Part shown: positions 35,653 through 46,920 of the stretch, piece after piece
Position numbering within the stretch: position 1 is the first letter of the stretch
Layout: each line of letters opens with the position of its first letter
Source of the DNA: Tolypeutes matacus
Taxonomy: Eukaryota > Chordata > Mammalia > Cingulata > Chlamyphoridae
Length of the DNA stretch: 64,000 nucleotides
Assembly: GCA_026826555.1 (NCBI GenBank)
Contig: JAKSZT010004976.1
Coordinates: forward strand, 7,110,900-7,174,899
Direction of reading: 5' to 3'
Made by a program: the position numbers and the translations under genes
The notes under the pieces: model-generated
What the model was told of the DNA's origin: nothing
The model's input: the letters and a program-made list of their open reading frames with translations, nothing else
Databases searched by the model: none

Positions 35653-36326
35653 TGTGACAGTTTGAATTTGGTGAATCCCCCAAAAAAGATTATGTTCTTA
35701 AACTAATCCATTCCTGAGGGTGTGGGACCCTTTGAGTGCACTGAATTCAGTTAAGGGGCCTTTGATGAGCAACTTGATTAGATCGCTTTAGGGCTTTTGA
35801 TTACACTACCTCAGTGAGGCGTGAGCCAGGTTGGGTCTCTGGCCTCTTGCTGGGTCTGATATAAATGGAGAGCAAGAGAGACACAGAAAAAGGAAGCTGC
35901 CATATTGATCCTGCCATTTGAGAGAGAGGACGGCAGATAAACAGATAAGCCCCAAGAGGCTGAGAGAGGTCCTGGAGTCTGGAATCAGCAGATCAAAGAG
36001 ACCCCCAGAGACCCATGAAACAGCTCAAGCTGAGGTGATGAGCCCTGCCATATGTCTGCTCTCCCACAGCTGGGCTCTGGGAGATGGTAAACCGGGAAGG
36101 GAAGGCAGGGGCCTCAGCAGAGATTAGCCACCATCTTGCTTTGCCACATGGCAGGACCCCAGGATCACTAGTAGCTGACTTTGGTGAGAAAGCATCTCTG
36201 ATGGTGCCTTGATTTGGACATTTCACGGCCTTGGAACTGTAAGCTTTTACCCTAATAAATTTCCCATTATAAAAGCCAACACATTTTTGGTACCTTGCAT
36301 TGGCAGCCCTGTGGCCAACTAAGACA
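35653..36326 (+). mobile_element. MaLR-like solo LTR, xenarthran family, copy 3
   Basis: A 674-bp unit from TGTGACAGTTTGAATTTGGT to a terminus CCAACTAAGACA, with a GATATAAATGG box near 35857 and AATAAA at 36254-36259. Flanks CATGT (35648-35652) and CATCT (36327-36331) match at 4 of 5. TG...CA ends, the 5-bp duplication, the TATA and poly(A) signals and the length fit a MaLR-type LTR without internal sequence. It is the best-preserved of three copies. An alternative is a canonical MaLR subfamily (MLT1/MST) and not a xenarthran-specific one. Confidence 0.82.
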
Positions 36327-36429
36327 CATCTTCTCCATTTCATGCAAGAAGACTTTTGCCAAACTAAGAGCCTGACTTTGTATCTACCTCCACCAAATTT
36401 CATGTTTTAAGATTTGTCCCTTCTTCCAG

Positions 36430-36858
36430 GCTGTCAGACCTCTGTGAATCCTGCTTTTGCTCTTAAACAATTAAAACAGAGTCTGCGATGGTTCCACCAA
36501 AACCCATGCCCTCCACCTCTGGGGCATGCATTTCACTTGCAATGTGGCCAAGTGGCTGAGTTGTGGCCAAGTGGCTGAGTTCTGGCCAATCCAACGTGGG
36601 CAGAAGTCACATGCACCACATCTCAGCCTAGCCCTTTCAAATCTCCCTCACGGTCTTCCACCCTTTTTCCTTCCCCATTGGCCAGAGGGGGTTCCCAGCA
36701 GTTGGTGACCTAAAGACGAAGACTCCTGGGTCCCCGAGTCACTGCATGGAAGGGTGACTGCCGAGTACTGCATCTGACTTCACAAAAGTGAGAAATAAAC
36801 ACTGCTGGTGTGACTCCATTGAAATGTGGAGCCTTATCTCTTACAGCAGCTGGGGTTA
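36430..36858 (+). mobile_element. MaLR/ERVL-like LTR, sense
   Basis: Shows 'CCTCTGGGGCATGCATTTCA', 'CTTGCAATGTGGCCAAGTGG', a 'GTGAGAAATAAACACTGC' poly(A) region at about 36789 and a TTACAGCAGCTGGGGTTACC terminus near 36841. The order fits an old LTR with a late AATAAA. A local tandem duplication of the TGGCCAAGTGGCTGAGTT unit lies at 36544-36584. Confidence 0.58.
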
Positions 36859-37429
36859 CCTTAAATAATTCAACAAGGGGCTTCCTGCTGTTCCTTGCAG
36901 CTTTAGGGGATCGGTAAGGTGGGTGTGCATGCTGTCAGTGTCCTCATCCAATTCAGACTGGTGGTGGCGAACAACGGAGCCCTGCAGGCATGGCCAAGGG
37001 GACATCCACCTCATGATACAAAGTGGCATGAGGGTGGCAATGTGTGCTGTGGCAGACAGAGCCCTGAAGGCACCTGAGCAGGGCTTCTGGCAAAGTCTCC
37101 ACTGCATTCACCTGCAAGCTGAACAGGACCTTATTGACCATGACTCTACATCCAGAGAGTTCCATGGACTTCTCAAAAGTCCCACAGCTGCTTAGTGGCA
37201 AAGCTGAGGCTAGCCCATGTCTCTTTGTTTTTGTTTTATTGTGTGTGGGTTTTTTGTTGTTGTTGTGTTTTCCTCTGAGTTTATTTTTGTTGTTGTTGTT
37301 AGAGCTGTTTATGTTTTAAGAAAAAATCATGCATCAAGTATAGGGTTCTCACTTTTTCCCCTGCCCTGGGTTGGGAGGGACAACTCAGGACCTCATATTA
37401 CTCAGCAATCCTTTCTCCTTGTCTTTTTT
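36859..37429. other. unique sequence with GTT-rich tract
   Basis: TTGTTGTTG repeats at about 37254-37300; otherwise no gene or repeat recognised. Confidence 0.4.
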
Positions 37430-37640
37430 TCCCCACCTGTTGATGAACATTTTAATTTTTTCCAGTTTTTAGTGACCCAGAACAAAGCTGCTTTAATAAT
37501 TGTGTACAGGATATTGTGTGAAAATAATTACAATTCACTAGAGTAAATAGGTAGAAGTGTATTTACAGGGTCATTTGTTAAGTTTATAAGAAACGGCCAC
37601 TGTCTTCCAAAGCGGCTACACTGTTTTGTTTTGCATTCAT
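37430..37640 (-). mobile_element. L1 fragment, antisense
   Basis: Contains 'CACCTGTTGATGAACATTTT', 'CAGAACAAAGCTGC' and 'CACTGTCTTCCAAAGCGGCT' in the order of an antisense L1 distal 3' region. Bounded on the right by the CT microsatellite. Confidence 0.62.
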
Positions 37641-37678
37641 GTGAGCAGTGTTCTCCATTCATGCCACTATTTGGCATT

Positions 37679-37697
37679 CTCTCTCTCTCTCTCTGTC

Positions 37698-37743
<46 letters not shown>
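37679..37743. repeat. CT microsatellite
   Basis: A (CT)n run of about 65 bp with two GTCT interruptions near 37695 and 37705. Confidence 0.95.
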
Positions 37744-37744
<1 letters not shown>

Positions 37745-37849
37745 AAACCAGTCTCCTAATTATATTAAATTGAACCTGGCCTTACGGCTCTCTTTTAAAA
37801 TTTACAATTTCTTTTTATCTATTTTCTATTTTATTTTATAATTTTTCAA

Positions 37850-38135
37850 TAAAGGTCTTTCTAAAAGCTAAAAAAACAAACAAAACAGAACCAAAGAAAG
37901 AAAGTATAGAGTTCTCATATACCCCTCTTATTCCCCCCACCAGTTTTCCATTTTAGTAACATTTTGCATTGGTGTGGTATCTTTGTTACAATTGATGAAA
38001 TAGCATTATAATTATACCATTAACTATCGTCCATACTTTACCTTAGGGTTCACTCTTTGTGTTGTACAGTCCTAATCAATTATTTTTCATTTTTATTCTG
38101 GTAGCATATATTCAACCTAAAATTGCCCATCTTAA
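37850..38135 (-). mobile_element. L1 3' end, antisense
   Basis: Landmarks 'GAGTTCTCATATACCCCTCT' near 37910, 'TTTGCATTGGTGTGGTATCT' near 37964, 'TTACAATTGATGAAATAGCA' near 37987 and 'GGGTTCACTCTTTGTGTTGT' near 38047, the order of an inverted L1M 3' UTR. It parallels the stretch fused to U6 at 52600-52880. Confidence 0.7.
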
Positions 38136-38714
38136 CACTTTGTTTTTAGCCCAAAAGGAGTTTCCCTCCCAGGCAGACATTCTGGTAGAATAAGTCAAAC
38201 TCACCCTGAAGAGCACGAACTCTCCTTCTCTGGCATTTACTGCAAGAAGGTTTATCCCAGTCACCTGAATCTAGAGAATAAGAATAACTCCTTCCCTTCC
38301 AGAGCAATTCCCCAGAGCACCTACTTCCAGTAAAAAGCTGGAGACATGCCCCTTGGCAACAGGCCTCAGCCAGTGACCAAATCCCAGCCCTGCCTAAATG
38401 CAAACCCTGGGCCGAGAATTAACATCTTTCTCCCTTATTGCTAGGAAACAGAAACTCAGCAATTATATTACACCTAACGAGAGACCTGGATTTCCAGATT
38501 TTTACATGAATTTTTTTTTTGTAAATATTAGCTTTCCCATTGAAGCAGTTTGCTTTCAATCTCACGCTTTTCAATGTTTAATTAAAAGGCTGCCAGCGCT
38601 CATTATACACTGCCCTCTACAAGTTGGCTTGAAATAAGCTTTCTTTGCCATTACGGCCTCTTCCTTCCCGAATGTTTTTAAGGGTTTCTGAAGCCACACT
38701 TTCTGACAGGCAGC
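38136..38714. other. unique sequence with possible conserved block
   Basis: 38540-38660 is repeat-free and contains 'TTTCAATGTTTAATTAAAAG' and 'GCGCTCATTATACACTGCCC', AT-rich cores that look constrained. This is inference from texture only. No gene seen. Confidence 0.3.
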
Positions 38715-38880
38715 TTGGGGTCCTGGGCAGGTGACTCAGAGTTCCCGCCCCATCCACTGAGCATGGAGCTCCTGTGAGTCTCGTTTTCCGCAGGTGGGCA
38801 ATGGGATGATACAGGTAACAAGAGCTTTGCCATGGGGTGCTTGCAAGGATGGACTGAGATCCCAGTAAGTAATCAGGAAG
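38715..38880 (+). mobile_element. possible MIR SINE, sense, diverged
   Basis: 'GTGAGTCTCGTTTTCCGCAG' and 'GGGCAATGGGATGATACAGG', then 'GGGGTGCTTGCAAGGATGGA', follow MIR 3' order weakly. Confidence 0.4.
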
Positions 38881-39214
38881 GTGTTCTTACTTTTTTTTAC
38901 ACACCTACTAAATGTCAGGCCTTAGGAAGGGAGATTTTTTTAAGGGGTTTTAGCAGATGCTCTGGGTGGCCGGGCCACACCTCCAAGCTTTGACCCTCCA
39001 GTGCACAGGAGCCTGACTTCTGCCTGCCAGCACCCACACCTCTCTGCCCGAGGGCTCTTTCTTGGCTCTCAGAGCCAAATTCTGTCTGAGTCTAGAAACA
39101 CCAGGGGCTTTGCACGCCTGGGAGCAGCTCTCGCCCAAAGGCTGATGGGAGCTGGCTAAGCACCCAGCTTCCTCATTCCTGTGTGAGCTCTACCCTATCG
39201 CCCAGCATTCCCCA
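38881..39214. other. unique sequence
   Basis: No gene or repeat recognised. Confidence 0.4.
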
Positions 39215-39388
39215 GAGGGATTAAGCTCCAGTGGCTAATAGTGACCAGCCCCTTGAGCGTGCGCCCTTTCTCCGCTCTCTTCCCTTCCTTGTCTCCTTTT
39301 TTCCACTCCCTGACCTCAATCCCTGAAATAAACGCCTGGCCCTTGAACCCTTGACCCCTGCTCTGCTTCTAGGAGCTTCCACACTAAG
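39215..39388 (+). mobile_element. ERV-type LTR, 3' portion, sense
   Basis: Carries 'CCTGAAATAAACGCCTGGCC' (poly(A) signal at about 39327) and a terminus CTTCCACACTAAGACA at 39388. Its plan matches the LTR ends at 1-445 and 20300-20547. Confidence 0.5.
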
Positions 39389-39539
39389 ACAGATGCATTG
39401 TTCCTGACCACACCTGTGCATTCTGGGCTGGATAGCTATGGATTCTGTTCCTGCCACCTGCCATTGTATTCCCTGCTCTCCTTTCCAGCTTCACTGTTGC
39501 TGAAGGGGCAAAGTTGTTACCTAAGTCAGGAGAAGGAAT
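39389..39539. other. unique sequence
   Basis: Nothing recognised. Confidence 0.3.
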
Positions 39540-39790
39540 GGGTTGGAAAGGACACTCCACCTTTGTGACAGCGGCTGTTTCTGGGGATGGGGTTGGTGGC
39601 TGATTAGGACAGTGATGGGGAGAGGAGGATGGCCACACAACAGGGACTGTTATTAAAAAGAGACAAAGCAAATATAATGTAAGGTCATTGACAAGGTCAA
39701 TTCTGATTGGTGGTTAGACAGAGTATATTACTCTCTGTACTTTTCTATAGTTTAAAAATGTCTCAAAATAAGGATTATAATATATAACGC
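39540..39790 (+). mobile_element. possible L1 3' end, sense, diverged
   Basis: The right part, 'GTATATTACTCTCTGTACTT', 'TTCTATAGTTTAAAAATGTC' and 'TCAAAATAAGG', resembles an old L1 3' terminus. The left part is not recognisable. Confidence 0.4.
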
Positions 39791-39923
39791 ATCTGACATA
39801 TATAATATATAAGCATATGTATAAGCACTTATCCTTTTTCCTCCTTCTGCCTCTCCTATTGCTGTTTCTTGAATCTGGATTTATCTTATTTCTGATTATT
39901 GAAATTCTATTCATTCCTTATAG

Positions 39924-40116
39924 CAGGGCCTCTTAACCAGGGGTCCATGAGCTTGAACTGAAATTCAGAGAAACATTATTCTTGCAGGGATATGTTGGTG
40001 CAGGTGTGATATATTTATTAAATAATACACAGTACAGTGTGGACTTAGTAAGGGGTCCATGGTTTTCACCTGGCTGGCAAAGGGGTCCGTGGAACAAAAA
40101 AGGTTAAGAAGCCCTG
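39924..40116 (-). mobile_element. non-autonomous hAT-type DNA transposon, copy B
   Basis: A 193-bp element with 15-bp ends CAGGGCCTCTTAACC and, on the right, the reverse complement of CAGGGCTTCTTAACC (14 of 15). Flanks CCTTATAG (39916-39923) and CCTTAAAT (40117-40124) match at 6 of 8. It carries the CATGGTTTTCACCTGG and CAAAGGGGTCCGTGGAAC pattern of copy A (4354-4556) in reverse complement, so the two copies are the same family in opposite orientation. No transposase. Confidence 0.8.
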
Positions 40117-40480
40117 CCTTAAATAAAGAGTAACTAAGCTAGGCCTCTCCTGCGCAACTATTTCCGGATTTTTCCAAGTAAACTTATCTCTTCTCATTAG
40201 CCCAGTCTGGTAAATGGAATGGAGGCTCCCACCTCTCTCTTACTTCATACTTCAGGAGCAAATTAGTGGTGGAGAAGGCAGTCTGCCTCCAGCAGGAAAC
40301 ACCACAGGGCTCTCTAAGGCATACAACTTTGAAGGCCCTCACCACAGTCGGACACATAGCAGCTGTTGGGACACTTACCCCCACCACTTACCAGCTCCCT
40401 CCTAGATCAGGTCCACGAGCATACATATCTGAGGTCCTCACAGCACCTAATTTGAAGGCCAGGAGTTCAGCAGATAGGAT

Positions 40481-40511
40481 GGATGGATGGATGGATGGAT
40501 GGTCAGATGGT
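40481..40511. repeat. GGAT microsatellite
   Basis: About seven GGAT/GATG units just upstream of the L1 3' end. Confidence 0.9.
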
Positions 40512-40534
40512 AACAGTAGGATCAAAGTCAACTA

Positions 40535-40790
40535 TGGAAACACCCTGGGGCTGTACAATACCTACAGTGAACCCTAATGTAAACTATGGACTATAGGTAA
40601 GAGAACAGTTACAACATAGTGTCTCATCAATTTTAACACAGTACCATGCTAATGCAACGTAGTAAGAATAGTAAAAACTGGATGTGTGGTGGGGAGGGGA
40701 TATGGGAACTCTGTATTTTCTGCCTGATTTTTCTGCAAGCGTACAACTTCTCCAATAAAAAACAAATTTTAAAAATTAAAAAAAAAGTAA
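40535..40790 (+). mobile_element. L1 3' end, sense
   Basis: Landmarks 'AGTGAACCCTAATGTAAACT', 'ATGGACTATAGGTAAGAG', 'GGGGAGGGGATATGGGAACT', 'CTGTATTTTCTGCCTGATTT' and an A-rich tail at 40755-40788. Clear L1 3' UTR in sense orientation, strongly 5'-truncated. Confidence 0.75.
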
Positions 40791-43479
40791 ACTATGGGTG
40801 GTGATTTTGGTATTAAATTTACTTTTTGCAGGAAGTTAGATGCAGGCTTGAAATTTACCCAGCTAGGAAGAAAATGTGGATTCTAGCGTGCTGTTGGTTT
40901 TCAATGCCCATGTTTCCTCTGATCACTATATTTCAGCAAAGACAAAGTATCAAAGTTCGGTGTGATTCTTTTCTCCATATTTGAAAGAGTGAAATATAAT
41001 GCATCCACAGGAGTATGTACTTGTCCTTCTGTGGAGTAAAATTCCTACAGCAAATCTGAAACCCCACCACTAACATCCTCACCCACTCATAGCTGGCTAA
41101 ACGCAAAACAAGTGATGCTCCTGGTCCACAGCTGAATTAAACCTCTCTCGCCCTTCTTTCCCTTCTGGTCTCCCACAGGACTTGGCCATTTCCAAATGAA
41201 GAAACCGTGCCCTTGCCAAGTCAAACACTCAGACCAGTGTGGCGACCTCTGAACTTGCCCAAAACACACACCAAATGCACTAGTTGTGCAGAATTTATGT
41301 AGACATGATTTATGGATAAATGCAAAAGAAGAATGGCAAAAGATTTGAATCCTTGGAAAGATTATTTGGGAGGAATCCAGGCTATTACTAATAATTATTT
41401 TTGCAGGTACTGGCAAAATCTGCACAGAATTATATAAGATAAAGGCTATTCATAAATTCATCTCTGAGCTAGAGGAATCTGGCAAAATTCATCTGTATGG
41501 GGGACCAGGTTACAGTCCCCATACATGATTTTGTACATGTTTAAATAAAACCAAGCAAAAATATGGAGACAAAAATTCAGCACCATGTTCCTACAAGGCC
41601 TTGAGAGACAAAGACACTACGGGCTCTGATAAGTGAGGCTCGATTCTCACTCAGGGTGGCCATCCTCCTCTGTGTGGGACTTAGCCACCGTGGGCTAAGT
41701 GGCGTCAGGCTTGTGGGTGATGCTGGGACACTGTGGTGCCGACATGTATAGCCGCTGAAAGTGAATGGCTGGACAGAGGTCCAAGCAAATTTGGAGGCGC
41801 TGCACCACATTTCCAGGGAGGCCACTTGGCCTCAAGAAAGCCATGTCTAAATGAGGACTGCGTCCAGCTGTGCGCTCTGCTCTGGGCAGAGCCAAAGGCT
41901 CTCAGGCCGCCCCGAAATGAAGTCTGCAAGTCCCTCCAGGGGTGCGGGGTGTGAGGCCTGGGAGAAGGGCAGGTCTGTCGTGGTTTCTGTGTACTTGAGG
42001 GTCACGGGGAGCCAGCATGGAAGATGTCCACGACCACCTTTGTCCATCACCCAGTCACCGTGCAGACCAGGCTCCCTGAAGTGAAGGCCTCCATTACAGG
42101 TTCATTTCCTCCTCCTGAAGCGGGGAAAGGCTACTTCATTCCAACCCTGTCAGACAGCTTTGTAAGCTCAAAGACCAGCATTTTTCCTCTCACTGTTGAG
42201 TGCGTGGCACCCAGACCCTGGGGACTTGCCTAACTCGATTGACTTCCTTTTCTCAATGATCATTGCATGTTTTCAAAAACGCAGGGCAACTGGGTTTAAC
42301 CTTCAAGCGGTGAGAGTGCTTTGGGCACTAATACCGGAGTTTATCAGGGAAAACCATGGTGTTCTCTGTTGGTTTTCTTGGGAATGAGACTCATGCACAG
42401 AATATTGTTCAGGAAACACAGCAGGCCCTGGCAAGGGTCTCATTAACAGACTTTCACAGCCAAGGGTCAAGTGGCAGTGGAGAATTTTCTAGAATCATGA
42501 TGTGAGAGGCAAGCACATCCAGCGGCCTGCCCACACAGCAGTGGGAAGAGGATGTAGGGGAATGGAGACAAGGGGACTGGAACCCAGGTGTACAAAGAAC
42601 ACTAATTCAACCTGCTCAGCTTTTTAATGAACCATCTTCCCATGGACACATTGGTTTGCTACAGTGAACTGTAGAGCAGGAGGATACTTTTCAGTTGGAT
42701 GAACTTGCCTAGATAAACTCTCACCTCTCAGGAGGTGGGAAACCCAACATTCTTCCCACACCCTCCTGGGATTCTTGAGGGCATTACATCAGCCTCATCA
42801 CTTCTTGTTCCTTCTGATTCTTTCAGGCTATTAAAGTACAGGCACCGGAGACAGAATGAATGTTGAGGTCCACACTTCATGAATTCTTGGAACCAGTATG
42901 GGTGTCCACTACAATGTGACATTTAGCCAAACCAGTAGGACGAAATTTTTCTCTCTGTTCTGTTTCTCCTATAATCATTGATAGTTGTTTTGGAAGCAAC
43001 CTTAAAGATAAAGCTATCATAGACTCCCACCAGACAGATGAGAAAACTAAAGCCACCTTTGGATTCTGAGTCCATATGCAGTTGGTCAGCTCCTGCCCTG
43101 AATGGGGACTAAAATTATGGCCACTTTGCAACTGGAGAACGGAAGAAAGAGTTCTATAAAGTCTACCGTGAGTACCTTTGAGCACATAGTGACTGCCCTG
43201 AAGCAGCTGCCCCCAAAGATGCCCAGTGCCCAGCTGTGGCTACAACATCCAAGCTGAATAGATCATTCTGGATTTCTAACATTTTCGGTGGCATATGCAT
43301 CTCTTCCAAAAATATTTCCCCTGCAGCTGTGCTGCTGCTATAGTATAGCTTATAAATGGTAACAATAAATGTCTTTTTAAACTAACAACACTTTTATATG
43401 TTGTTTGGTATAGATATGTAAAAAATATACTAAAAATAAGAGCCCACCTTTCAACAGGTGCTTCCAGTAATTGCATCAT
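40791..43479. other. 2.7 kb unique sequence, no gene recognised
   Basis: No confident repeat. Frames up to 112 codons occur on both strands, with GC-richer sequence at 41640-42100. None resembles a known family. Confidence 0.45.
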
Positions 43480-43610
43480 TTTACCTTCCCAGTGACACTA
43501 TGAGGTGGGTACGATTAGGTTCACTTTAGGAGGAAACCTGGGAGATGGGAAGTTCAGAAGTTGCCCAAATTGGTCCAGCTGGTGCGTGGCTGACCAGGAT
43601 TTGCTATCTT
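43480..43610 (-). mobile_element. MIR SINE, antisense, diverged
   Basis: 'GTGACACTATGAGGTGGGTA' and 'GGAGGAAACCTGGGAGATGG', then 'AAGTTGCCCAAATTGGTCCA', follow antisense MIR order. Confidence 0.5.
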
Positions 43611-46589
43611 TCCACTACAGACTGTCCCAAAATAGAGATGGCAGCATACTGTAATCATCCTGGCAGAACCCAAATCTGAACTAATTGGATTAGTTGATCG
43701 ACAAGTAGCTGTTGAAAGCTGTGCAGGGTACCCCAGAGCTAGCGGCAACACAACGGAAAGGTGACTCATGGTCCTGTGTTGCTTACAAACTGATAAACGG
43801 GGTGATTGCATGGTGGCAGCAAGGATGGAAGGGACGTCTTTCCTTTGGTATGGGGTCAGCATTTTCCTTTCCCTGCATGCGTGACTCTCCAATTAGGCAT
43901 TATATGGCTTCCTTTTATTTTTTTTCTAGGAAAAAACTATAAAGGTGAGCTCCTATCTGTAAGATTGCAACATCCCTTAAAGGTAACTGGCCAAGAATCA
44001 GGAATCACCAAGAGGCAGCCATGCAGCCCATTACAGGCCTTCAGGGAAAAAGCAGGCCCCCTGCTTGGCTGCACACATGATGGACAGTTGACCTTTCCCT
44101 CTTTATAAGCAAATGGCAAGTTCTCCAAAAAACAGTTATTCATCACCAATGCTAACGCTGAAGGCCTGGGTTCCCCAAAGTGCTCCCTCTTATCCAGCAA
44201 CTGAAATGTCACTCCAGCAGTGTGAGGCTTTCTGGACCGAAGTCACCCGGAAAATGTTTTTGAATTTGTTTCCACCATGCTCACGAACACCCATCTCCAA
44301 AGCCATGCCCCTCCTCTCTCACACTTGGCTGAACCAGGTGGCCTGCCTGTCTCTGTGGAACCTTCCAGAGCCTCCCAAGGCAGTGACTAGCAGAGGCTGA
44401 CAAACACCAGGTTTGTGGACTGTACCTTCCATGGGAGAATGAAGTTTTGTGATTCCTCGGTCCTAATGCCCATGAAAATTTCCCTTATATGGGGGTTTCT
44501 GTCAAGCAAATGCGGCACTAACTCTACTTGTCTTGTTTGATAAACCACTGGAATTTCTGCTTGGAGATGGGTGTCCCTCCTGTCTTTGCCACCTAACTCC
44601 ATAGCTCCTTTCCCACAAGGTAGCAGAAAAATACTGGTGGCTTCATCTTTATCTTGCTTTTCAACGAGGAAAACCAAGTGTTGTGATTGAAAAAAGAATT
44701 GAAAATATGCAGACGCAAGTTGAAACTCTGCGTATTAGAGGAAATTACTGAAGTTTAGTCACTGATTGATTCAAATGAAAAATCTTGGTGCATTTTTCCT
44801 GTGGAACTTTCATTAAAACCACTGCAAGCATTTCTAAGGCTCTGTTTTTCATGTGCGCAAAAGTTTGTTAAGAGCTTTCTGTGATTTGACCCAGTTTCAA
44901 CCCCCAAAGTCTGAAAATAAAATATAAATGTTTTACGTAAAAGGCCTTTGGTCCTCTGTCATTAGTCTACTCATAAAATATGGAGCCATATTGCCCCACA
45001 TATAACTCAAATGCCCCAGACGATACATCATGGAGAAAGCACAGACTCCATTAATTCCTGAGTGGGAAGAACTTCCTAGAGAGAGAACTACTGGCACTGG
45101 ATAAAATATCTCTATTTTAACTGGAAGGATTGAGAGAACCTAAAGTTATTTTAGATACAGACTTTTACCACCACCACCATCCAAAGAAAGTTCATTGAAA
45201 GCTCAAAACATTCAAAACCCAATTTAGAGCACTACATTAGAGTTTTAGGATGCTTTGGTTGATGCACACTAAATAATACATTTGGCTACTAAGAGCTGAC
45301 AAATCATTCCCCTTATTAGCTGAGGCAGCAAAGCTGAGCAGGTCTTTGCAGCATAACTTATTATATGCTCTTTACCCAGTTAGACAAGAGAGTGGGAGCT
45401 TCAGGCTAAGAACTTCCTTTCGTTTTTGTTGCTGTGTTTTATTTTCACTTATTAATGCCTCGGGCTTGGGATAGAGGGAAATAATGGTGGAATCAGATTT
45501 CAGCTTGGATTTCTCTGTGGGGTTATGCGCCTGTACTTGAATATCATGTACTTGTACATGATAATGTACAGTTATAGAGAAAGCTCAAGAGGCTGATTTT
45601 AAGATGTCCATAGAAAAAGAGCAACAACATACTTTAAAAATATTCAGGCACTTTTTCTTGTCCTAACTGATTGATTTTTTTTAAAAAAGCCACTGAAATG
45701 GTCCCTTGTATATTAAGATGCTCATTAGGATTATAAATCTGTTTGATTTTGTAAAGATGATGTCAGGGGGCTGGCTACTCTTCTCGGTATACCTGCTTTG
45801 GAGTTTGGTTTTTGCCAAGTGTTGTGTTTATCTAGATACACTTGGCATTTCCTTGGCCTCGAGGCAAAGGCCTCTGGGAGCTGTTTCTCTATTCCCTGTC
45901 ACACATCAATGCCTTTCATGACCCCAACCAGATGCCAGGGGAGGACTTAGGTAGTTTGGAAAGCCAGGACTAAAAAGTATTTCCCCTCAGATAAGAGTCA
46001 CTCAATTCACCTTAAACCAGCAGCCTTCAAACCAGATTTTTAGAAGACCCCCGAAACAGAATGACTCTATAACCCTTGGCAATGTGTCACTCTCCATCAA
46101 TGTCAAGGAACTTCATCTGTGTCACAGCCTAAACCCCTGACATTCCTCAGTGCTATTACCAGATGCCTACCTATTGCCCAGGTGGAAGTGGAGAGAAAGC
46201 CCTTTGCATTCAGACAGAGAAAATAACCTTGTTAGCAGATTATTTGACTGAATTTACCATTTGTTAAAAAGACCACTCATTTCTTGAGTGAACTGATGAT
46301 TTTCTGTTTCAAATCAGTGTGAAACCATGTGCGGTTACAGCTTCTGAGGCAGGTCTAAGTTTCTGAAGGATGATTGAGTGCTTGCATCTCCCTCTTTCCC
46401 TGTCGGCTCACTGGCAATTGGGAAACGGGGAGGCTCTGTGCCCCATGGATCTTTTCTTTTTCTTCTACAACATGAACTTTCCCATCTCAGCCACTGACAA
46501 GCACACCATCCTGTGGGATCAACCACACTCACATGTGCTCTCCTCACCACTGCCCATTAGTGGAACTTCCCCATCACCCCAAACAGAAG
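43611..46589. other. 3 kb unique sequence, no gene recognised
   Basis: No repeat recognised. AT content rises in 44680-45720. Short frames only. Confidence 0.45.
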
Positions 46590-46920
46590 CCCTGCTCCCA
46601 CGCTGTGTTAACACCCCATTCCTCCTCCCCGCTGCCCCCGCAGCCACCCTTGGTAACCTGTAATCTCCTTTCTGACTCCATGAGTTTACATAGTCTAGCT
46701 ATCTTGTATACATGTAATCGTACACTGTAAGTCCCACTGTGTCTGACCCACGTCCCTCCCGTGATGTCTTCAAGGTTCATCCACGTGGTTGCATGCATCA
46801 GCACTTCCTTCCTTTCAGGGCCGACTGATGTTCCACTGTAGGGATGTGCCACATTTTGTTTACGCATTCATCTGCTCACAGACATTTTCATGGTTCGTCC
46901 ACTGTGGGGAGCGTCCCTGA
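46590..46920 (-). mobile_element. L1 fragment, antisense
   Basis: 'TTGGTAACCTGTAATCTCCT' and 'GTTTACATAGTCTAGCTATC', then 'CAAGGTTCATCCACGTGGTT', 'GCCGACTGATGTTCCACTGT' and 'TTTACGCATTCATCTGCTCA', in the order of inverted L1 3' UTR. Confidence 0.7.
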
